11,050 nucleotides of DNA from an uncultured Eubacteriales bacterium (GTDB taxonomy: Bacteria > Bacillota > Clostridia > Oscillospirales > CAG-272), in assembly GCA_934417455.1 (NCBI GenBank), contig CAKRWK010000018.1:1-11050 (forward strand). The letters run 5' to 3'. The notes under the pieces were generated by a model. It searched no databases and had not been told where the DNA came from. It saw only the letters and a list, made by a program, of their open reading frames with translations. Both the position numbers and the translations under genes were made by a program. Shown piece after piece: positions 1 through 5,172 of the stretch (position 1 is the first letter of the stretch; each line of letters opens with the position of its first letter).

Positions 1-110
1 GTTCTTAACGAGATTCTTCGCACTTTTCAGTGCTCTAAATTCATGTTGTTCAATTTTCAATGACCTAAAGTTCTGCCAAGGAAAAAGCGCACCCGCTTTG
101 CCCTAAGCCT
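1..110 (-). other. Probable rRNA operon 5' leader
   Basis: Read on the minus strand, this stretch follows a consensus promoter and contains TTGAAAATTGAACAACA (about 46-62). That box resembles the TTGAAAAYTGAAC sequence commonly found in leaders and spacers of clostridial and other Firmicute rRNA operons. Two compact hairpins are visible: AAAGCG/CGCTTT at 84-99 with a 4-base loop, and GCACT/AGTGC at 20-33 with a GAAA tetraloop as read on the minus strand. No open reading frame is supported. I infer that a 16S rRNA gene begins beyond position 1, reading leftward. The rRNA gene itself is not in the window, so another stable RNA downstream is possible. Confidence 0.65.
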
Positions 111-114
111 TCTT

Positions 115-143
115 ATTATACAACGTTCTTCCCCGTTTGTCAA
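115..143 (-). promoter_or_regulatory. Consensus sigma-A promoter, rRNA type, with A/T-rich upstream stretch
   Basis: On the minus strand the -35 box TTGACA (143-138) and the -10 box TATAAT (120-115) are both perfect and separated by exactly 17 bases. Upstream of the -35 box, positions 148-171 are almost pure A and T in runs, as expected of an UP element bound by the RNA polymerase alpha subunit C-terminal domain. The start of transcription should be near 107-109. Perfect boxes plus an UP-like tract are typical of rRNA promoters, which agrees with the leader box downstream. The promoter call is strong; the identity of the gene it drives is inferred. Confidence 0.85.
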
Positions 144-275
144 TACCTTTTTTTGAAAAAAATTAAAAAACAGCACGTTTTTTCGCATTCGTCATAGGAT
201 AGATACAAAGTATATAGCGGAAAACATCAAAAAGTGGCCTCTGCCGATGCAAGGAAGAATTTTCCCTGCCCCCTA

Positions 276-304
276 TTGACAAACACCGTCGGCTATGCTA
301 TACT
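276..304 (+). promoter_or_regulatory. Sigma-A promoter of the small acidic protein gene
   Basis: TTGACA (276-281), a 17-base spacer and TATACT (299-304), with TG at 296-297 giving an extended -10 element. Transcription should begin near 310-312. This promoter lies inside the longest possible upstream extension of the following reading frame, so it rules out the GTG at 234 as a start and leaves a leader of about 70 bases before the ATG at 381. A small G+C-rich hairpin (GGGCGC at 334-339 with GCGCTC at 345-350, one G-U pair) can form in that leader. Confidence 0.85.
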
Positions 305-380
305 CTTATGCGCAAAAAGAGAAAGAAAAAAACGGGCGCCGCGTGCGCTCCGAAATTACAGAAAGGGCTTCCTTCGACTT

Positions 381-803
381 ATGATTTTGTACGAAGAACT
401 TTTTTTTGAAATTACTATGGAAGGCACAAAAAGCGAACTGAAAAAAATGGCCGGATTTCTGAAATCCGGCGAACTGGACGATTTTTTCGAGTGCTCTTCC
501 GACTACATTTCCTACGACGACAGTTTTGCCACGGCGGGGGACAATGAAAAAGCGTCCATGATTTTCACCAATGACGACCTTGGCGTTGAAATCGGCGAAT
601 TCAATCCGGAAGAATTTCTCGATGTCTTTTGCAAAGCGGCACGCGCGCTGGATGTTCACGGGCATTTTTACGACATAGACGACGAAGAATATTCGTTTGT
701 CAGCCTCGCCGGAGACGAAGATTACGAAAACGGCAAAGCGACCAAACGCTTCAACGATGAACTGGACGAAGAGGCCTACAAAGAAGAACAGGAAGAAGAA
801 TAA
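381..803 (+). CDS. Small acidic conserved hypothetical protein (140 aa)
   Basis: No function is recognised. The protein is predicted to be soluble and cytoplasmic: it has no signal peptide or membrane segment and is strongly acidic, ending in a tail made almost entirely of Glu, Asp, Lys, Tyr and Ala. The body has an alternating, well-composed pattern (for example FFEITMEGTKSELKKMAGFL near the N-terminus, then repeated Asp/Glu-rich turns). From memory it resembles an uncharacterised protein found in many Clostridia, but I cannot name a family. The start at ATG 381 is chosen because a strong promoter sits at 276-304, inside any longer version. The Shine-Dalgarno candidate GAAAGGG (361-367) is 13 bases from the ATG, a little far. 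It is a single-gene unit ending in the hairpin at 827-866, facing the minus-strand block. The strong promoter suggests high expression. Confidence 0.85.
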   Translation: MILYEELFFEITMEGTKSELKKMAGFLKSGELDDFFECSSDYISYDDSFATAGDNEKASMIFTNDDLGVEIGEFNPEEFLDVFCKAARALDVHGHFYDIDDEEYSFVSLAGDEDYENGKATKRFNDELDEEAYKEEQEEE

Positions 804-826
804 TTCTCTTCCATAATTATATAAAG

Positions 827-866
827 GGACTGTTCCCGCGCTTTCCGGCGAGAACAGTCCTTTTTT
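827..866 (+). terminator. Intrinsic terminator between convergent genes, probably bidirectional
   Basis: GGACTGTTC (827-835) pairs perfectly with GAACAGTCC (852-860). A further CGC/GCG pairing inside (837-839 with 848-850) extends the stem after one mismatch, and six T follow (861-866). On the plus strand this is a textbook terminator 23 bases after the stop of the acidic protein gene. On the minus strand the same stem is followed by CTTTATATAATTAT, a weaker U-rich tail that could end the lipoprotein transcript. The T tract overlaps the TAA stop (865-867) of the minus-strand gene. Confidence 0.9.
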
Positions 867-2478
867 ACGCCTTTTTCCGTCCCAACTGTTCAACGGTGGT
901 GTGTTCTTTCAATCCCTTCATGATGGCTTCATACCGCACGTTTTCGAGAAAAAACTCCTCGCCGTAGTGGTCGAGCATTTCCTGATAAAACGCATCGATG
1001 GCCTTCTGATACGATTCGTCGGAAGCAAAATTCTCTCTGTCAAACTCGTCCTTATTCTGTTCGAGGTTCAGGCGGAAATACTCCTGCTTCATCTCTTCGA
1101 CCGCGGTATTCAATGTTTCTCCGTCGGGAATCAGCCCTGCCATCCGACCGATATAGTAGAAGGCCAGCCGTTTTTTTACCGTATCGGTGGCGTTTGTTTC
1201 CGCGTACTGCGCAAAACTTCCCTCGGTATACCCGAAATAGGATTTGGCAAAGGCTTCCTTATCGGTATATCCGTAATAGGCGCCGATGTTTTCAAAGGCT
1301 TCGTCCAACTGACGGTTATATTCGTCGCGGGCAGCCTGCAACGCCTTGTCCGGCAAAGCGGCATAGGTAGCCGCGCCCGTGAGATACGAAATCATGGCAC
1401 CCTCAAAAAGCGAGTCATACGTTTCGCGGTACTGTTCTTCCAGTGTCTCCGTCACTTTGGAACGGAATTTTTCCACCAACGTATCGCCTTTATACTCGGC
1501 CAGTTCCGCCTCTGTCAGCTCCATTGTCTTCAGAATAAAGTCGTCATTCAGTTCCGGGGTTACGTACTGAATCACATAATTTTTCGTGCTGTCCAGATAC
1601 ACGTCGAAAAAGACTTCCTTACCCTGCAAGGTCGGTTCTCTGTAATCGGCGGGGAAATACGCCGTGACCTTCGTCGGTTCATCTTTGCGGTCGGTCACGT
1701 AGCAGAAACGCATTGTATAACTTACTTCGCCCTCGCCACGTTCGCCGTTGTACGGAAGAGTGACAGAAGAGGTGGCTGCCCGAATGTCGTCTTCCTTCGT
1801 GGAAAGGTTGTACGTCATACCGACCATATTTTCATAAAAGCCTTCGCCGTACGTCGCGTCCACGGTTGCTCTGTTTTCCTCGGAAAACAGTATACTCTCG
1901 TAAGAATACCGGACATCTCCGTTCGGATACACCGCTTCCATATAGACCGTCACGTAATCTCCGTCTTCCAGTGTCCCGGACGGTTTCATTTTTACCATAT
2001 CCTCCGGTATCAGCCCGATAAGAGAAGACTCGAATCCGGACACAAACGACATGGAACCGATTTCAATCTCCGCCGGTTTGGCACCTTCTATGTTACTACC
2101 GCCCGTGAAAAAGTTTTTCACGCCGTTTTGCAGCGTGTCGCCGCGGTAATAGATATACACCATGTCGCCAAGCGATATGGGTTGATCCGTGACACCTGCG
2201 CCGCCGTTCGCGGCGGTTTTATTCTTATAATAAACAAGCAGATTGTTGATCGCTTCATCCACGTCGGCATCCGTTACCTCGTCGAGCTTCAGCGTCAGAG
2301 AAATCGACGCCCAGACAGAGGGATCAACGGAAATATACGGTGTCAAATCTTCCGTCAGGTAATCATATGTCACGGGCGTATCGGTATTGTCATCCTTCCC
2401 GCAACCGACAGCCGCGAAAAGGCATCCGGCAAGCAACGAAAAAAGAAGCAACGACGCCGTGATTTTTTTCATTTTCAT
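865..2478 (-). CDS. Trigger factor-like lipoprotein with nested FKBP-type domains (537 aa)
   Basis: Likely a membrane-anchored, extracytoplasmic chaperone or peptidyl-prolyl isomerase. An N-terminal lipoprotein signal carries two possible lipobox cysteines, LAGC at Cys19 or AVGC at Cys26. The order of regions follows trigger factor. There is an entry segment with [12 protein letters not shown] (70-81). An FKBP-like half follows from [10 protein letters not shown] (104-113) to SGFESSLIG (147-155). Its second half contains TAYFPADYR (272-280) and [10 protein letters not shown]. Then come PELNDDF (308-314), typical of the FKBP/C-terminal junction, and a helical C-terminal region to about 525. 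The ribosome-binding domain is absent, as expected outside the cytoplasm. Some usual FKBP residues differ (VSGFE instead of IPGFE), so isomerase activity is uncertain. About 100 residues are inserted between the two FKBP halves. The start at 2478 has AAGGAG 10 bases upstream and overlaps the rnhA stop as ATGA, so translation is probably coupled. Confidence 0.8.
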   Translation of the reverse strand: MKMKKITASLLLFSLLAGCLFAAVGCGKDDNTDTPVTYDYLTEDLTPYISVDPSVWASISLTLKLDEVTDADVDEAINNLLVYYKNKTAANGGAGVTDQPISLGDMVYIYYRGDTLQNGVKNFFTGGSNIEGAKPAEIEIGSMSFVSGFESSLIGLIPEDMVKMKPSGTLEDGDYVTVYMEAVYPNGDVRYSYESILFSEENRATVDATYGEGFYENMVGMTYNLSTKEDDIRAATSSVTLPYNGERGEGEVSYTMRFCYVTDRKDEPTKVTAYFPADYREPTLQGKEVFFDVYLDSTKNYVIQYVTPELNDDFILKTMELTEAELAEYKGDTLVEKFRSKVTETLEEQYRETYDSLFEGAMISYLTGAATYAALPDKALQAARDEYNRQLDEAFENIGAYYGYTDKEAFAKSYFGYTEGSFAQYAETNATDTVKKRLAFYYIGRMAGLIPDGETLNTAVEEMKQEYFRLNLEQNKDEFDRENFASDESYQKAIDAFYQEMLDHYGEEFFLENVRYEAIMKGLKEHTTVEQLGRKKA

Positions 2479-2936
2479 ATAGGTTGTTCTCCTTGTTTTT
2501 TCAGAAATGAATCCGCGAACGCCGTGGCAAGCGCGTCACACCGTTCGTTATAGTCATGTCCGTTGTGGCCTTTTACCCAGAAGAATTGCACCCGGTGAAT
2601 TTTTGTCAGGGCAATCAGTTCTTTCCAGAGGTCAGGGTTTTTCACCTCGTCTTTGGTTCCTTCCCGGAAGTTCTTTTTCTCCCAATCCTCTATCCAGTGG
2701 AGATTGAACGCATCGACAAGATATTTGGAATCGGAATACAGAGCCACGTCGCACGGTTCCTTCAATGCCCGCAGACCTTCAATGGCGGCGGTCAGTTCCA
2801 TGCGGTTGTTCGTCGTCTCCGGCGCGCCGCCGGACATTTCCTTTTCGTACTTTCCATACACGAGAACGGCGCCCCATCCGCCACGGCCGGGGTTACCGCG
2901 ACAGGCACCGTCGGTATACAGTATGACTTGCTTCAT
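2475..2936 (-). CDS. rnhA: Ribonuclease HI (153 aa)
   Basis: Cytoplasmic endonuclease that cuts the RNA strand of RNA:DNA hybrids, removing Okazaki primers and R-loops. All catalytic residues of the E. coli type are present: Asp9 in [11 protein letters not shown], Glu47 in NNRMELTAA, Asp69 in [10 protein letters not shown], His124 in WVKGHNGH and Asp134 in NERCDALA. It also keeps the basic-protrusion region ([11 protein letters not shown], 81-91) typical of E. coli-like enzymes. Length is normal for a single-domain RNase HI. The ATG at 2936 is preferred over an upstream GTG at 3002 because AAGGAAGGA lies just before it, and the extension would translate the hairpin region. The stop overlaps the ATG of the following lipoprotein gene by 4 bases. 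No clear promoter lies between the preceding gene and this one, so expression probably depends on passage through the hairpin at 2961-3044. Confidence 0.97.
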   Translation of the reverse strand: MKQVILYTDGACRGNPGRGGWGAVLVYGKYEKEMSGGAPETTNNRMELTAAIEGLRALKEPCDVALYSDSKYLVDAFNLHWIEDWEKKNFREGTKDEVKNPDLWKELIALTKIHRVQFFWVKGHNGHDYNERCDALATAFADSFLKKQGEQPI

Positions 2937-2960
2937 GTATTCTTCCTTCCTTAAATTCAA

Positions 2961-3044
2961 CAGAAAAAGAGCTGTTTTTCTGCGACGTCCGGTCGAAAAC
3001 ACAACGTCCGTTTCCGGAGAGGTTCACAGATAAAACAGCTCTTT
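2961..3044 (-). terminator. Long-stem structured hairpin before rnhA: terminator or attenuator
   Basis: AAAGAGCTGTTTT (3044-3032 on the minus strand) pairs perfectly over 13 bp with AAAACAGCTCTTT (2978-2966). TCTG/CAGA can extend the stem by 4 bp past a bulged A. The 3' arm runs straight into TTTTTCTGTT, so on the minus strand this has the layout of an intrinsic terminator 22 bases after the lipoprotein stop. The interior is unusually large (53 bases between the 13-bp arms) and can itself fold into TCCG-GAAA-CGGA and CGAC/GTCG hairpins, a three-way junction. The RNase HI binding site follows within about 20 bases. I cannot match it to a named riboswitch. It may be a partial terminator or attenuator controlling rnhA and the gene after it. 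Confidence 0.65.
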
Positions 3045-3066
3045 GACTCAACTGCCCTTGCGGGAA

Positions 3067-5025
3067 TTATTCTTTTTCCGCAGCTTTAGTGGTGTACGAG
3101 ACGTTCTTGAAGTCAATCGCATCGGAACCGCCGAAGTCTTCCGCCGAGCTGTCCTTGACGGTCGCGGCAACAAGGTTAAGAATCTTCTGCATCAGAATTT
3201 CGGTGCGGAGATTGGCATCACCGTACATCTCTTTGACCTGTTCGGTGGTGTAGTAAGACTTGCTGATACCGTAGAGGTAGTAGAGGTAAGAGTACTGCGC
3301 GATATTCTCAGCGTATTTATTGATTTCGTCCTTCGTTACGTTCAAGTTATCATCTGGGAACTGCTCACGAAGGGCCTTGGCGGCGATGTACACCGTCATC
3401 ATATCCTTGGCCTGCTCCTCCGCCTGCGCTCTCAGCGCACTCTTCATGTCATTTTTGGTGGTGACATCTTTGCCGAGATAATCGGTAGCCACCTTCATCA
3501 GGTAGTCGTCCAGCGTCGCATACTTCGACTTGTTGTCACTGCTGCTGTAGTAGTCATATTTATAGGACTTCATGTTCTGGTCGTAGGCATCATCCACAGC
3601 ACCCTTCGGGACGGAATTCACGGTGATGTTTTTCTTGATGGCCGCCCATGCCGCCTTTTTGACCTTCTTCACGATTTCGGCATTGTATTCGCTCTCAAGA
3701 GAATCAAACTGTGCTTTGTGAATCGCTTCGTAGATGGCGTCCACGGCGCCCTCGTCGTCCTTTTTGCACTTTTCGATTTCGGCCATGACAGTGTCGGGAT
3801 CGACTTTGGCTTTGGCCGCTTCATACTCTGCCGTTGCCGTATCGAGCGCGGCTTTGTTACCCTCGGTCTCTTCCTTGTCGTAAGCCTTCTGCGCTTCGTT
3901 CTTGGCCTCTTCCTTCTTCGAATAGTCGGCATAGTTGTCGACAAGTTCCTTGATGATGTCGGCCAGCGTTACGGTTTTCGCACCTTCGCCTTCGGTGGTG
4001 TAGAAGTAATCTTTGGACTCAAAGAGCTCAAGAGAAGTGGTCTTCAGGTTCTTCGCGCCGAGAACGGTGAAAATCTGTTCGCGGACGGCAGCGGCTTTGT
4101 CGGCCGGGTCGGCAACGGCATAGCGGCAGGACGGGAACACGTGAACGGTGATTTCGGTATCCTTGTCAACGGCGAAGGTATCGTTATACATATCCTTCAC
4201 ATCGTTTTTGGCGGAAGTGTAATAGCCTTTGAGCGGCGCGGAAAAGTCCTTGCCGGCGGTCTGCGCCCAGTCAATCGTGATATCGTAGTACGACGTGGTG
4301 GTCTCGTCGGCCGTGACTTCGATTTTGGCGTCATCCCCGGAACCGGTGGCAAACTTGGTGCCGATCTTCACGCCTTCGCGCTCTTTGAGGGCTTTGACAA
4401 GTTCGTTCGTATCGTCGGACAGGTCAAGGATAACGTTGGTGACGGAGTTTTTGGCAGAGTTGCCGCCCGTGGTCTTCTCTGTCGTATAAGAAAGGAAGAT
4501 AAGACCGGTTCCGGGAAGGTCACCGGACGTTTCCGTCTTGAATCCATCTACAGCGAGGTCGATTTCGCCGTTGTTCAGTGTCAGAAGGCCGAGAACCAGC
4601 GTGTTGAACACGTCATCGCCGATTTTATAATCGTTGAGCTGCACGGCGGTCGCCTTATCCAACTTCATGTTCTCGGTGGAATACGTATAGGTTTTGCCGT
4701 CCTTCTCCGTCGTCAGGTAGAAGTAGTACTCGACAAGGTCGGTTTTCAAAATCACACCTTCGGTCAGTTTGCGGTCGTCCAGTTTCTTGACGGCCTCGGC
4801 GAACGCGGATGCCAGTTTGGCAAGCGTCATTTTTTCACGAGTTTCCTCGTTTGTCGTAAACGTACCGTCCTCGATTTCGAGCAGACGGAACGCGGCTTTC
4901 ATGGCGGCGCCGTCGGCCGTGGAGTATTTGGTCAGATCTTCCTTTTCATAATCGTACGCGCAACCGGCAAGCACCGATACGCAAAGGACAACGACCATCA
5001 GGAGAGCAATGATTCTTTTTTTCAT
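3067..5025 (-). CDS. Trigger factor/foldase-like lipoprotein with coiled coil (652 aa)
   Basis: A secreted lipoprotein: the signal peptide ends in SVLAGC, with Cys22 the probable lipidated residue. The layout resembles its neighbour at 865-2478. An FKBP-like first half (about 98-147: VEYYFYLTTEKDGK to DDVFNTLVLGLL) is followed by a second degenerate copy (about 174-252: LIFLSYTTEK to TSYYDITIDW), then a segment with TEITVHVFPSCRY (290-302) that could close the first copy. A charged Ala/Glu/Lys-rich stretch at about 368-408 is a likely coiled coil. The C-terminal 200 residues are helical and Tyr-rich, with SVPKGAVDDAYDQ (471-483) resembling the C-terminal substrate-binding region of trigger factor and SurA-like foldases. 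Domain assignment is weak and rests on pattern, so a purely structural or substrate-binding lipoprotein is possible. The ATG at 5025 is preceded by AAAGGA at good distance, and the gene has its own promoter at 5101-5129. Confidence 0.75.
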   Translation of the reverse strand: MKKRIIALLMVVVLCVSVLAGCAYDYEKEDLTKYSTADGAAMKAAFRLLEIEDGTFTTNEETREKMTLAKLASAFAEAVKKLDDRKLTEGVILKTDLVEYYFYLTTEKDGKTYTYSTENMKLDKATAVQLNDYKIGDDVFNTLVLGLLTLNNGEIDLAVDGFKTETSGDLPGTGLIFLSYTTEKTTGGNSAKNSVTNVILDLSDDTNELVKALKEREGVKIGTKFATGSGDDAKIEVTADETTTSYYDITIDWAQTAGKDFSAPLKGYYTSAKNDVKDMYNDTFAVDKDTEITVHVFPSCRYAVADPADKAAAVREQIFTVLGAKNLKTTSLELFESKDYFYTTEGEGAKTVTLADIIKELVDNYADYSKKEEAKNEAQKAYDKEETEGNKAALDTATAEYEAAKAKVDPDTVMAEIEKCKKDDEGAVDAIYEAIHKAQFDSLESEYNAEIVKKVKKAAWAAIKKNITVNSVPKGAVDDAYDQNMKSYKYDYYSSSDNKSKYATLDDYLMKVATDYLGKDVTTKNDMKSALRAQAEEQAKDMMTVYIAAKALREQFPDDNLNVTKDEINKYAENIAQYSYLYYLYGISKSYYTTEQVKEMYGDANLRTEILMQKILNLVAATVKDSSAEDFGGSDAIDFKNVSYTTKAAEKE

Positions 5026-5074
5026 GAGCTTGATTCCTTTTGATATATAAAGTTCCTAAAAATATGGACAATTC

Positions 5075-5092
5075 CGGAGGTTTTCCGCTCCG
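5075..5092 (-). other. Small hairpin at the 5' end of the lipoprotein transcript
   Basis: CGGAG (5092-5088 on the minus strand) pairs with CTCCG (5079-5075) around an 8-base loop. It would lie within the first few bases after the predicted transcription start near 5094. Hairpins in this position can protect mRNA 5' ends, but the stem is only 5 bp and the role is a guess. Confidence 0.35.
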
Positions 5093-5100
5093 TACTGCCT

Positions 5101-5129
5101 ATTATAACATACGGAAAGCGAAAATGCAA
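5101..5129 (-). promoter_or_regulatory. Sigma-A promoter for lipoprotein-rnhA-lipoprotein unit
   Basis: On the minus strand TTGCAT (5129-5124) is followed after 17 bases by a perfect TATAAT (5106-5101), with TG one base before it (extended -10). It lies in the 147-base gap between the DUF4340-type gene and the 652-residue lipoprotein gene, leaving a leader of about 70 bases. No convincing terminator follows the upstream gene: only a 6-bp AAATTC/GAATTT stem without a T tract is seen, so read-through from the transporter genes may add to this promoter. Confidence 0.85.
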
Positions 5130-5172
5130 ATATTTTTTCAAAGTTTTCGGCAAATTCAAGAATTTTTTTCAT

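Noticed and set aside
234..380. Upstream GTG start extending the small acidic protein by 49 residues
   Set aside because: The consensus promoter at 276-304 lies within the extension, so the GTG would not be on the transcript, and the added residues are Arg/Lys-rich, unlike the rest.
308..409. ATG-initiated 33-codon reading frame at the start of the same transcript
   Set aside because: The ATG falls at or before the predicted transcription start, has no binding site, and the product is a Lys/Arg run overlapping the real gene in another frame.
901..2553. Long plus-strand open frame opposite the 537-residue lipoprotein gene
   Set aside because: It mirrors the codon pattern of the minus-strand gene, has no binding site or recognisable motif, and the opposite strand has a lipobox and trigger factor motifs.
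2937..3002. GTG at 3002 as start of RNase HI
   Set aside because: The 22 extra residues are not part of RNase HI and would be translated from the hairpin region; ATG 2936 has a good binding site and normal family length.
2961..3044. Known riboswitch or T-box before rnhA
   Set aside because: I looked for a T-box AGGGUGG-type core and common riboswitch signatures and saw none, so it is described only as a structured hairpin.
3043..5043. Very long plus-strand open frame (666 codons) opposite the 652-residue lipoprotein gene
   Set aside because: The composition (Val, Phe, Arg, Gly and His-rich without domains) is typical of an antisense shadow; the minus strand has a promoter, binding site and signal peptide.
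5056..5172. 38-codon minus-strand frame beginning directly after the DUF4340-type stop
   Set aside because: No binding site, and it runs through the promoter and leader hairpin of the lipoprotein gene; probably chance in A/T-rich DNA.
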